DNA of 64,000 nucleotides from Cyanophora paradoxa (lineage: Eukaryota > Glaucocystophyceae > Cyanophorales > Cyanophoraceae), in the NCBI GenBank assembly GCA_004431415.1, contig QPMI01000408.1, positions 186,001 to 250,000 of the forward strand. Direction: 5' to 3'. Under the pieces are notes generated by a model. It had not been told where the DNA came from, searched no databases, and saw only the letters and a program-made list of their open reading frames with translations. Within the stretch, counting starts at the first letter, position 1; every line of letters starts with the position of its first letter. The translations under genes and the position numbers were made by a program. This document shows positions 49,830-60,866 of the stretch, in pieces.

Positions 49830-50840
49830 CTGACCGTCCGGTGCGTTGCCGTCGCCGCTCGCGTCTCCGGGCGGCGGGGGCCCACCCTGCGGGGGGCCAC
49901 CCTGCGGGGGACCGCCCTGCGGGGGGCCGCCTTGCGGGGGGCCGCCCTGCGGGGGGGCTCCGGGGAATCCGGGCGGTGCCATGCCGGGCGGGGCCATGCC
50001 GGGCGGGGGGAAGGGCATGCCTGGAGCTGGGGTCAGCCGGCCCCGCGCGAGGTGCGAGCGAGCAGGCGCGCTACTCTCCGACGCACCAGGCGGGGGGAAG
50101 GGGAAGCCCGGCGGGGGCGGCATGCCCGGCGGGAACATGCCGGGGGGCGGAGGGGGCATTCCCGGCGGCATTCCCGGCATACCCGGCGGCATGCCCGGCG
50201 GCCCAAATGGAGGCATGCCTGCGGGCGGGCGGAGCGATGCTAAGAAGCATCTTTGCGAAGCTTACGAATGAACGAACCCGGCGGCGGGAACGCGCCAGGG
50301 AAACCGCCCGGAAACATGCCAGCTGCAGAATGGGCGTCGTCAAGGCGGCGATCGGACGCGGCGGCGCGGGCGTAACGCACGCGGAGCGACGGGAATGACG
50401 GCGCCGGCCTGCACGGCCGCTGCGAGAGAGGGGGCGCTCAGCGAGACGCGAACGGCGAGGTCGGGACGCGCGGACCCATCTTCATCTCGAACTCCTTGAG
50501 TTTCTGGTCGATCATCTCCTGTGTCTTCTGGTGCTCAAACTGCTCGTAGTATGCCTTCACGTTGAGCCTGTGCTTCATGCCCATGTTGTGCTGCCTCCGC
50601 ACGGCGTACTGTCGGGCGGGCCGGAGGATCAGCAGATGCGACTCGCTCGCACGCTAGGCGTGCCCCAGCAGCGAGCAATCGCTTCTTCCGCCCTCGATGG
50701 AGCACGGGGGCCCTCGAGAAAGGCAACGCACCGAATCGTGCGTGAGGAAGACATCACAGTAATCGCAATAGTACCTGCGCACGCAATCGGTTCGATCGAA
50801 TGGCCTGAAACGCCCCCGGTCGGGTGGCGCACTTCGGCAT
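49830..50840 (-). CDS. SNRPC: U1 small nuclear ribonucleoprotein C
   Basis: Exon 1 is only eight bases (50840-50833), joined to 50774-50732 and then 50608 onwards: MPKYYCDYCDVFLTHDS joined to YAVRRQHNMGMKHRLNVKAY. This is the U1C zinc finger (C-x2-C ... H-x5-H) that stabilises U1 on the 5' splice site. The helix YEQFEHQKTQEMIDQKLKEF follows. Later exons (about 50430-49850) encode the typical Pro/Gly/Met-rich tail: AGMFPGGFPGAFPPPG, GMPPGMPGMPPGMPPPPPG and tandem GGPPQ repeats. Introns include a 58-base first one (GTGCGCC...GCGCAG). The 3' end is uncertain because the frame stays open beyond 49830. The eight-base first exon would be missed by most predictors. Confidence 0.9.
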
Positions 50841-51016
50841 CTTTGCTCGCGGTCGCCCCGCTCCACCGCGGCGGCTCGCTCGCTATTACTCAGGCGGGGC
50901 CTGACGGTCGGGGCTCGCTGTCGGAGCGGGTTCGGCTTCTCGGTGGTGGCGTCCAGGGTACAGGCACACGGATCCTTGAACGGTAGCCGACTTGTGATCG
51001 AGAAGCTGTGACCGGC

Positions 51017-54000
51017 ATGGAGGAATCCCGCGTCCAGCTGCTCAGCAGCGCTGACGGATGCATCGAGTTGAATCCGGAGGCGCTGGATCTCTTGAGCTCC
51101 GTCGAGGGCCCCGTCGCGGTGGTGCCTCCGTATGACGTTCGCGCCCTTATGGCTTGAGCCGCTCACGAGCCGGGCGTGCAGGTCGCTATTAGCGGCGTCT
51201 ACCGTAGCGGCAAGTCGGCGCTTCTCAACGAGGTCTTCTCATCGGAGGGCAAGCCCATATTCGATGTCGGGTAGGCCACGGGCCGGCTGACTGCCTCGCT
51301 GCCGCTCTGTAGCGCTTCCTTACGATCTTCTGATGCCACAGAACCACCGTGGGGCCCACCACTGATGGTGCGTTGGGCGTTACCTTAACGCGCGCGAAGC
51401 TTAGCTGATGTGACAACGGCCAGGCATCTGGATGTGGGCCTCGCCGTTTAACGTGACGCTGGAGAAGGGCCAGAAGGCTCGGGTTTTCATCCTCGACTGC
51501 GAGGGGCTGGGCTCCTTCCGCCGCGACCAGAGCGACGACGCGCAGGTGCACCCGCAACCTCCGGCAGACTCAACGGGCCGCGCCGACGCGGGGCCGCGAT
51601 CTCGCAGATGTTTATGCTGGCCCTGATCTCGTCGAGCTACTTCATGTACAACTCCATCGGGAAGCTCGGCGAAGCGGCCCTCGCGCAGCTCTCGTGCGCC
51701 TGCCGCGCCTCGCTTCCTTTCCCTGCGTCACGCCGCCGCTCCAGGATGCTCTTGAACCTTCAGGAGCACGTCGAAGTGCCCGCAAAAGAGAACCGCGCCG
51801 TCCCGCCGGCGACGGGCTCGGAGCGCAGCCTCCGGGGCCTTGACGTCGAGCCCTACGAGGCGACCTCCTCTTTCATGCCCCTGCTGAACTGGATTCTCCG
51901 GGACTTCACCGTACCCTCGGAGTTAGGGGACCCCGCCGACTACCTCGCCCGTGCGCCGCCGCCCCGGCCCCGGCCGGAGGAGCGCTCACCTTAGCGGGAC
52001 AGACGCGCTGGAGCCCCTTCAGGAGACCAGCGAGAAGATCAAGCGGAGCAACCGCCTGCGCCGCGTCGTCTGCACCCTCTTCCCCGTGCGCCTTGGCCCG
52101 CCGCCCCTGCCCGCCCCGCTCACGCCTCCGGCCCCTCCAGGAGCGCGACTGCTTCGCCTTCCCCAACATCAACGGTGCGGGTCGCGCCCGCGGCCCGGGC
52201 GGCTCCCCTTCTTACGGGCGGGCGGGGGCGGGCGGGCAGTGCGGGGGGAGTTCCAGCAGAAGGCGCGCGTCCTGCGGGACCGAGTCCTGGCGGACCTGCG
52301 CCCCAAGTCCATCGACGGCAAGCTCCTCACCGGCCGCCGTGCGCCCCGCCCCGCCCGCGAGCCATCCCTTTCCTTCCCTCTCCGCGCGGCGCCGACGCGG
52401 CGGCAGTGCTCGCCTCGCTGCTCTCGAAGCTGGTGGAGAGCATCGCGCAGGGGGGCCAGATGAACCCCTTCCAGAGCTGGGAGGAGCTCACGGGGGCGAT
52501 CCCGGCCGAGGACGTCGGCTCGGCTCTCGAGGCGGCCGTCGCGGGGGCGCTGGAGGTCTACCGGCAGCGCGTCGGCGAGTGCATGCTGGCCCGGCTCCCC
52601 ATGGACGAGCCCGAGTTCGAGGCGACGCACCGCGGCGCCCGCGCCGCCGCCCTCGAGCGCCTCGCCGCCGCCGCCGCCTGCCCCGAGACGGGCGCCCTCC
52701 CCTCGGGCGCCCTCGCCGCCTTCAAGGCTGGCGTGCGCGACCAGAAGCGGCGGGCGGCCGAGGCGAACGCGGAGGCGAGCGCGGCGGCGTGCCGCGAGCT
52801 GCTTGCGCGCCTCCAGGAGGCCGCCCAGTGCTCCACGCCCCGCGCCTCCTGCTCCGACGAGGCCGAGCCGTCCTCCTCGGGCGCCCCGGCGGCCGCCGGG
52901 GCGGCGCCGACGGCGTCGCCCGGCTCGTCGTCGGGCTCGGCGCGGCAGGCCCGCACGACGCGCAAGCAGGGGAACAGCAAGGCGACGGCGGCGAACAGCT
53001 CAGCCCTCGCCAACGGCGCGCAGCCGCCGCCGACCCCGGCGCCGGCGCCGGCGGCGCAGGCGGCGAGCCCGTCGGCGGCGGCGGGGAGCGGGAGCGGGCG
53101 CGGGAGGACGCGATCATCGCCAAGTACCTGTCGCTGGCGCGCGGCCCCGCCAAGATCTCGGTCCTGCAGGACTACACGGCGGGCGCCGCCAAGGGCGCCG
53201 CCGCCGCCGCGAGCCTCGCCGCCGCGACGCCGGCCATCGAGCGGGCCGCCTCTGCGGCGGCGGCGGCGGCTGCGAACGCGCGGCCGCCGGCCTCTACAGC
53301 CCCGACGGATCCGTCGCCAACACGCCGCAGACGCCCCGCGCGGCGCAGCTGCCGACGCCGCGGGCGGCCGCCGGCCAGCCGACGCCCCGCGCGGCGGCCA
53401 GCCGACGCCGCGGGCCCCTCGGCGACGTCGACCCGCGGCTCCCGTCGGCCGGCAGCACGCCCCGCGCCGGCGCCCCGCAGGCCGCCGGCGCCGGCGCCTT
53501 CCCCGCGAACACCGTCGCCCCGACGCCCGTCAAGGCCCTCACGGCGGGGCCCCTCGCCCGCCCCGCCCTCTCCCCGCGCGCCGGCCCCGGCGCCGGCCCC
53601 GGCGCGAAGCCCAAGACCTCCCCGCACCCCTCCCCGCTCCTCGCCCCGCAGCCGGCCGCCCAGAACCCCTCCCCGCGGACGGGCCCCGCCCCCTCGCCCC
53701 GCCTCGCTGGGGCCGCGGGGCCGTACCCCGGCGGCACCACTGCCATCTCGCGCCCCCTGCACGCCACGCGAGACTTCTCCGTTCAGGTCCGCCCCTTCCG
53801 CCCGCCCCGCCCCTTCCGCCCGCCCCGCTGACCCCGCGCCAGACGCCGCGCAACGGGGCACAGTCCGAGATGCACTCGGACACCGCGTCCCCGGGCGCCA
53901 TCTCCCGCTCGGACATGTGCATGCAGACCCCGCGGGACGACGAGAGCGAGGGGCCGCGGACGGTGCGCGCCGCCGTCCCTGCGCCGGGCGGGGCACGGGG

Positions 54001-54278
54001 CGCGGGGCCGGGGGCTCACGGGGCGGGGCGGGCGGCAGGAGCGGGAGCTGGAGCGGCTGCGGGAGGAGCTGAAGAGCATGCAGGGGCAGGTCGCGACGCT
54101 CCGGCTCCAGCTCGACCAGGCCCGCGCCACGGCCTCTTCCCGCAGCAGCCTCCCCCCGGGCTCCCCCACGGGCTGGTTCGCCCGCGTCTGCGGCCTCTCG
54201 GACTCCTCGGCCGGCGGGCGCCTCCGCTGCAGCATGCCCAGCCAGTCCATGTTCGGCTGCCTCATGTTCTCCCGCTAG
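51017..54278 (+). CDS. Guanylate-binding-protein-like large GTPase
   Basis: The first exon from 51017 (MEESRVQLLSSADGCIELNP) is joined across a short intron to VAISGVYRSGKSALLNEVF, the G1 loop with the R-S-G-K-S of GBPs. Next come WMWASPFNVTLEKGQKARVF and ILDCEGLGS (G3, D-x-E-G; about 51490). SFMPLLNWILRDFTVP (about 51870) contains the LRDF that serves as guanine-specificity motif in GBP/atlastin proteins, and RDCFAFPNIN (about 52145) follows. A helical middle domain (LASLLSKLVESIAQGGQMNP, about 52410) leads into a long Ala/Pro-rich low-complexity region (52850-53850) and a C-terminal coiled coil ERLREELKSMQGQVATLRLQ (about 54045) before the stop at 54278. No CaaX box is seen. GBPs remodel membranes and act in intracellular defence in animals and plants; the role in this organism is unknown. 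Confidence 0.82.
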
Positions 54279-54829
54279 CTAGGCTTTCCGTTTCGCTTCT
54301 GGTTTCAGATTCCTTTGGCGGCCGTGCGGCCGCCCTCGTCTCAGATCCGTCTCCGATCCCGTTTTTTTTGGATTCACCGAGTCGCTCTGGTATACGTAGG
54401 GCCCTGGCGGCGGTTCTTCGCCGCCCCAGGGCCCGGACTTCGAATTCGAATTTGCGTCTGGATGCTTGTTTGCCGAATTTTCGATCGGATTGCGTGCACA
54501 TTTTCTGTAGCTACGGTGTGGTAGATTAAGCGTCGATAATGACTCGACATCGCATCGAGCCCGGGCGCATGGCGCTGGCGGGCGTAGCGAGGTTTTCCTC
54601 CAGGGGCGGAAGGCCGTCTCTGAGTCTGCAGCCGCAGCTGCAAGAAATCAAAGCCCCAGAAACGGGGCTTAGGGGTACAGCGGCGCGGTAACTTCTCCAG
54701 CGCATTGCATGCAGCAAGCTTGAGTTTGAGGCGCGGCGTACGCACTCACATCGCACAGCTCCAGCAGGCGCTTGGCACGAAGCGTTCTTCCAGCGAGTCC
54801 GAGTTGCCAGCGAGAGAAGCGCGGGCGCG
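54279..54829. other. Intergenic region, nothing recognised
   Basis: Spacer between the GTPase and WDR48 genes, A+T-richer at 54290-54540. No RNA gene or conserved frame is seen. Confidence 0.45.
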
Positions 54830-57800
54830 ATGGCGGAGCTGCCGGCTGCGCCAGTCGCGGAACAACCCGAGCAGCCTCCTGCAGACAGCCAGCCAGCAGG
54901 AACCCCAGCAAAGCCGGCCGCGCGTCGAAAGCGCCGACTCACGTACCTGCTGCGCATTCCATCACAGAACCACGTCGGAGGCGTCAATGCGCTCGCCCTG
55001 AGCACGCTCGGAGGGTCCCGTCCCCGCCTCGTTAGCGCTGGCAGAGACGCGTCGATCCGCATATGGGACGCCAACACGGTGCGCCAGGGCGCCCGATCGT
55101 GCTCGCCCGCACCTCGATCGTGCCAGGCGCGAGCTCCGATACCGCGCTCTAATGCCGCCCGCGCTCGGCCGCAGGCCGCGCCTCTGTGCGCGCTCGAGGT
55201 GCGGGCGATTCACATCCCCCATAGCGGGGGCGGCGCGGGTCCGCTGAGACTGCCGCGCAGGACCACACGGACTGGGTGAACGACATCGCGGTCTCGTCGG
55301 ACGGGCGCACCCTCGTCTCCGTGAGCAACGACACCTCGATCAAGGTCTGGCGCGCGCCGGGGACCGACCGCGACGACCCGGCCTCCCTGCAATGCGCGAG
55401 GACGGTGCTCAAGCACAGCGACTACGTCAAGAGCGTCGCGCACGCGGGCGGCGCCTTCGCGACGGGCGCCTGCGGGGAGAACAACGTCGTGTGCACGTGG
55501 TGGGACCTCGAGACCGGCGTCGACGTCGCCTCCTCCTCCTTCGGCCTGCGCCGTGCGCACGCGCACGCGCACGCGCACTGCCGCGCGCACCTCTCGGCAT
55601 TGAGCGGCCGCGGCGTGCGCAGAGGCCGCTGGGGCGCCGAGCACGCCGCTGCGGGCCGGGGCGAGGTCCGGGAACTGGACGGTGGCCGGCGGGCGGGCGT
55701 CCTGCGTCGAGTGCGCACCGCACAAGCGCTCCGTCCTCGCCGTGGCGCTCTGCCCCCGGGGGCACCTCCTCGCGACCGGCTCGGCCGACTCGGTGCGTCC
55801 TCTGCCCTCCCTCCACTTCGCCGCCGCGCCCCTCACCGCTTCCTCCCCGCCAGGCTGTGCGGCTGTGGGACCCGCGCACGGGCGCGAAGCAGGCGAAGCT
55901 GAAGGGGCACGCGGACGCCGTCCGCTGCCTCCTCATGAGCGCCGACGGCTCCACGGTGCCCGCCCCGCCCCGCCCCGCCCGACGCCATCCTCGCCTGGGG
56001 CCTCTGCTAAGCTGGCGCCAGGTTGTGTCGGGGAGCGCCGACGGGACGTTCCGCGTGTGGGACGTCGGCCAGCAGCGCGCCGTCGCCGCCTACGGCCCCC
56101 ACTCCGACTCCGTCTGGTGCCGTACCCCGCCCCCTCTCCCCCTCCGTTCCTCTACCCCCCCTAACAGCGGGCGTTTCCTGCAGGGCCCTCGCGAGCCTCG
56201 ACCCGAACCTGAGGAGCGCCGTAGTCTCCGGTTCCCGCGACGGGTACGGCCGCTCCCCTGCTTCCTCCCCTGTACCCCGCACCGGTTCCGACGGGGAGGG
56301 GGGTACGGCAGCACGGCGTACGCGACGGACCTGCGGGCGGGTAGTAGTACCCTCCTCTTCCGGGAGCCATCGCCCATTCAAAGGGTGCGCCTCGGCCAGC
56401 CGCCGGGCCCACCGATGAACCAATCCGATACCCCGCTCAGATCTGCCTCCCCGAGGGCGGCGGAGCCGCCTGGACCTGTACCCAGGACCCCGTAATCCAC
56501 CTCTGGGTGAGCTGTACCCCCGCCCGTCTCTGAATCTCCCTCCTCTCAGTCGCGAGGCAGGATCTGCCCGAGCTGGTGGCGACGCGCCGCCGCGCCTCCT
56601 CCTCCGCCTCCGCCGCCTCCTCCGCCCGCCGCCTCGCGCCCCCGCCGTCGCCCTCCCTTAGCGCGTACCCCCCGCTGGACGAGGAGAGCGCCGCCTCGAC
56701 GTCGGCGCCGCTGCGGAGCGGCCCGGCGCGGACCATCCGGGGCCACGCGCCCGTCGTCCGCACCGGCGTCCTCAACGACAAGCGGCGCCTGCTCGCCTCC
56801 GACGCCGCCGGCGGCCTCACCCTGTGGGACGCCACCCGCGCCTCCGTCCTCGCCGACCTCGGTCCCGTACCCCTCGACGACAAGGTCCGGTACCCCCCGG
56901 GCCTCCCCCCTGGCACCCCACCCCACGCCCCCGCAGCTCCGGCAGCTGCAGGAGACGATCTCTGTACCCTCCTGGTTCACCCTCGACACCCGCCTCGGCG
57001 TGCGCCATCTGAGAGGCTACCCCCCTCCCGCTCGCCACCAGCGCACCCCCCGAAGCGTTCGGCGCAGTCGGTGGGGGTACACCTGGAGGCGCCGCTGCTC
57101 TCCGCGGCCGACGCCTACGCTGCCGACGCCGGCATCGACGACGCGCCCCCCGACGCCAAGAGTGCGCATCCACCCCTCCTCTCTCGTCTTCCCGTATCCA
57201 GCCTCACGTGTACTCCGCCCCCCACCCACCCCAGTGAACATCGGGGAGCACGTGGCGCGGAGCCTGCTCGCCTCGTGGGCCGCGCGCCGGCGGGAGCCGC
57301 CCCCCCCGGACCCCGAGCTGCTCCCCGACGCCTCACGCACGCCCCCGTACCCCCCCTCTGGGACGCCTGCACCTCCTGACGCCCGCGCAGCCCCCCGGAC
57401 GGGGTCCCTCGGGGTCTCCCTGCCCGAGAGCGCCAGCCCGAAAGAGTATCCCCCCTCTCCACCCCCCGCCCCGCTCTCCCCTCACCCCTTCTCTGACTCG
57501 GTCTCAGCGATTCCCCTCTGACATCGTCCCCCGCCCCGGCCCGCCGCCCCGCCTCCCCGCCTCCCGAAGCCCCCGCCCCCTCCGACGACTCCGTGCGGCG
57601 TCCCATACCCCCTTCCGCCTTTGCGTCGTCTGACGCCCCGCAGGCCGCCCCGCCGCCACTCTCACTGTACCCCATCCCGCCCCACACGCCCGTCTTCGTC
57701 ACGGAGGCGCGCAGCGAACCCCCATCTGCTTCCTCGACCCCCTGATCTCATATCCTCCCGCGCCGCAGGGCCCCGAGCAAGCACCGCTGGTGCGGAGAGC

Positions 57801-58582
57801 GGCGGGGGCTTTCGACGGGGCCGAGGGCCCGTTGCTCCCCCACTGGGCGGCCGAGGTGGCCGCCGAGGGGCGCTCCCTCGTGAGGGACCCCCCCCGCTTC
57901 CACTTCACCCTGCACCCGTCCCCCGACGACCCCGAGCTCGCCGACTTCGGCGCAAAGTACCCCCCCGCGCCTCTTCCCCCTCCCCGCTTCCCCGCCCGCT
58001 CACGCCTCCGCAGCGGCCGCCTGAGCGCGCCGCGCATCCTCCCCGTGCGAAAGGTGGCCGCCTACGTCGTCAACAAGTTGAACGTTCGCCTCCCGCGCCC
58101 TCGGGCCCCCTGCCGGCGCCCCGCGCCCCTCTGACCGCGCGCGCCCGCGTGCGCAGCTCACGCTTCCGACGCGGGGCGGGGGCGAGCCGGGGGATACCCT
58201 GTCCGCAGATGAGTACGTCGAAATCCTTCTGGGGGATCAGGTGCGGGTCTGCCGACGTACCCCGTATCTCCTGCGTCCGATTGGGGGCACGTACGGCATG
58301 CACAGGTGTTGCAGCCGACGCTCAACCTCGGCACCATCAAGGCCTTCCTGCAGAAGGGGTCCCCAGCGGGCGACGACATCCCGCTCCGCTACCGCCGCTC
58401 CGGGCCTTTTCGGCCGCCACCGCCCGCCGTGCGACCCCCTCGGCCACGGCAACGGCCCGGCGGCGACCGCGAACGCAACTTTGCTCTGACGCGCCGCGCA
58501 GCCGCCGCCGCCAGCGCCGCCGCAGCCGGCGAGCGCGCCCAAGAATCAGTGGTTCCGCAAGATCTCAAGCAGCCAGTTCTAG
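54830..58582 (+). CDS. WDR48: WDR48/UAF1-like WD40 protein
   Basis: About a dozen exons. The start at 54830 gives a short basic N terminus, then WD repeats: VGGVNALALSTL with DASIRIWD; TDWVNDIAVSSDGRTLVSVS with SIKVWRAP; SDYVKSVAH; RSVLAVALCPRGHLLATGSA; AVRLWDPRTGAKQAKLKGHA; VVSGSADGTFRVWDVGQQRA; and YATDLRAGSSTLL (55000-56340). The later segment VVRTGVLNDKRRLLASDAAG with ISVPSWFTLDTRLGVLSVHL (56750-57090) and the C-terminal LSAPRILPVRKVAAYVVNKL, VLQPTLNLGTIKAFLQKGSP and IPLRYRR (58020-58400) match WDR48's ancillary and SUMO-like domains in order. WDR48 activates the USP1, USP12 and USP46 deubiquitinases. Exon borders are clear for most WD repeats but not for 57230-57770, which is Pro-rich. 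Confidence 0.85.
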
Positions 58583-58886
58583 GCTTCTAGCTAGGCGCTT
58601 AGCGCCTTCGAATTCGGCTTGTAAATGTGTTTTCATCTGCTGGGGGGTGTACAGGATGATTCATGAATTTGCATGCGCATACGATTGTTGAAACCGGAGG
58701 GTCGGATCATCTTGGAACGAGCTTGCCGCTCCGCATTTCGCGCTCGTGTGGCTATAGAAGCAGCCAGCTACCGTAGTACAGCGTGGGCTGCCCTGCCGCG
58801 GCCCCCTCGCTACCTGACAAGCATCGGAGCATCGCATCGCGACCATTCCGGGCGAGAAGCCGCTGACTCAGCGCTAAGCTGCGAAG
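58583..58886. other. Short intergenic region
   Basis: About 300 bases between the WDR48 stop and the next ATG. Nothing recognised. Confidence 0.4.
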
Positions 58887-60502
58887 ATGGCCTCGAGCGT
58901 TGCGTCTCAGAGTACAATCTTCTCGGTGTCGTCCGCGACAACCAGCACACGGTCGGGCGGGCGTGTTGCACGGCACCCCGTCTACCTGAACCTAGGCGAG
59001 CAGGCTGGCCTCTAGAAGCGTAACATCTGCGCCCTGAAGCGATGACTGCCCGCAGCCGTTTGGGAGGGAGCCGATCTCGGCTTCGCGGACCCGACCCTCC
59101 ATGTCGATTTCGCGGGCTCGGTGATGGTCTGCAAGCCGAAGCAGGTGAAGAACGGGAACACGCTCGTCTTTGACGCGGGTTCGCCCCGCCACTTTGGCCG
59201 ACGCCCGCGCTCGACGCTAGTAAGGCCTCGCGCGCTCTCGAGCTTGCTGACTGGCACGCGCGCGCCCTCGGCCGCAGACAACCACTTCCCGCTTCCCGCG
59301 CTCAAGAAGCGCGGTCAATACGCCGGTCCGACCGAGTTCGCGATCCGCGTGGTGAATTCGATCCGCCAGCGGTCCCTGCGCGCGCGCCGCTGACGGTCCG
59401 CCAGTACAACGGGACGGATCTCGTCGGGCGGGTGCACGCCGACTTCGGCCGCGTGCGGAAGGGCATGCCCCGCTCCTGGTGGTGCGCGCCCCGCCCCGCC
59501 CCGCCCCGCCCCGCCCGCCGCTCGAGTCTCGCCGAGACGCCGCCCGGCGGCCGCGCCGCAGGCTGCCGGTCGAGCGGGCGCTCCAGGAGTTCGCCGGCGG
59601 GCTGCACGTCGGCCTGCTCCTCAGCTACCGCCCGGAGCCCGTCCCGCGGCAGGCGCAGTCGCCCCCGACGCCCTCGCCCGGCACGCCGGCGGCCCCGCGC
59701 GCCTCTACGCCCGCCCGCGTGGCCGCCTCCCCCGCGCGCTCCTCCGCGCCCGGCGCGCTCCCGGTGCCCGCCACGAGCTGGATCGAGGTGCCCGCCCCGC
59801 CCCTCCCCTCCCCTCCCACGCCCCTGCCATCGATCCTCACGCGGCGGCCTCAGGTGAGCCCGACGGCGGGGCCGAAGCCCATCACGACGCCGAGCTGCAC
59901 GACCGCCCGCCAGGCCGCCGAGCGCGCGCGGGCGATCGCCTCCGGCTTGGTCGAGGTGGCGCGCCCTCAGCCATTTGATTTGAACCGCCCTCGCGCCTCA
60001 CGCCTTCGCCTCGTGCAGGCCGCGCCGGTTCGGGCCAAGGACGGGCCCGACGGAGCCGTCTGGGGCCTCGGTACCCCCTCGCGGGACGGGGGCCGCTCGG
60101 AGTTCGAGAGCCCGGGGCCCCGCCTCTCAATCGGCAGCCGCTCCGAAAAGGTCGCGCCATACGCGTACGACGAGGTGCGAGGCTCTCCAATGCGCAGCCG
60201 TGTAATGAGCGAGGACAAGATAAGATTGCGCGCCCCGCCATCTGCTAGCAGCCTCCCGCCCCGCCCCGCCCCGCCCCACCGGCACCCGCCGGGCCGTGCC
60301 GCCCCTCACGTTCCCCGGGCAGCCCGAGGAAGTGGTGCCTCCGCCGGCGCCGCGGGTGGAGGAGTCGAGCCTGGGCTTCCTCATGGGCTGCTTCACGTGC
60401 TTCTCGCGCCGCGAGACGGCGGCACAGGACCTCGAAGAGCCGTCGGACGCGTTCGTCCAGAACCAGCGCAACATCTCCCTCTGGCAGCGCCTCTCCTCGT
60501 AG
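58887..60502 (+). CDS. Uncharacterised protein with Pro/Ala/Ser-rich middle
   Basis: The start at 58887 reads MASSVASQSTIFSVSSATTS. A GT-AG intron (about 58963-59043) leads to WEGADLGFADPTLHVDFAGS and VMVCKPKQVKNGNTLVFDAG (59060-59180). Further exons: ALKKRGQYAGPTEFAIRVVN (about 59300), LTVRQYNGTDLVGRVHADFG (about 59390), VERALQEFAGGLHVGLLLSY (about 59570), then low complexity. The last exon, from about 60345, is VEESSLGFLMGCFTCFSRRE to the end NQRNISLWQRLSS. The C-terminal cysteine-rich hydrophobic CFTCF could be a palmitoylation site. I do not recognise the family. Confidence 0.5.
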
Positions 60503-60866
60503 CAGCCGCGGTCACGCGCACTGCGGCACCCCTGACTGCGCGACCGCGCTTGCTAGCGCTGCCTGCGCATGCGGGTCCGACGCCCGCATTGTTATGCAGG
60601 ACGCATTGTACGTGGTTCGATCTGTCAGAGTCTGTAATTAAGTGAATACTTGAGTGACTCTGCGGCCGGCGCTAGCGCTGGAGACCATCGTCGGACCTCG
60701 ACGCGTATGCGCGCGCGCGAGCTGAGCAGCTCTGAGCAGCGGTCTGCGGTCAGCGGAGTACTCGATAACTGCGCGCGCGCGCGAGACACTAGCTGCGCAT
60801 GCGCATGCGTGCGCCGTGCGCTGGTAATCCGGTGCGTGTACCCCGAGCTCGAGGTGCTGGTTTGAG
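60503..60866. other. Intergenic region with CGCG-rich purine-pyrimidine alternation
   Basis: Contains GCGCGCGCGCGAG and GCATGCGCATGCGTGCG stretches (60700-60830). No gene is recognised. Confidence 0.45.
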
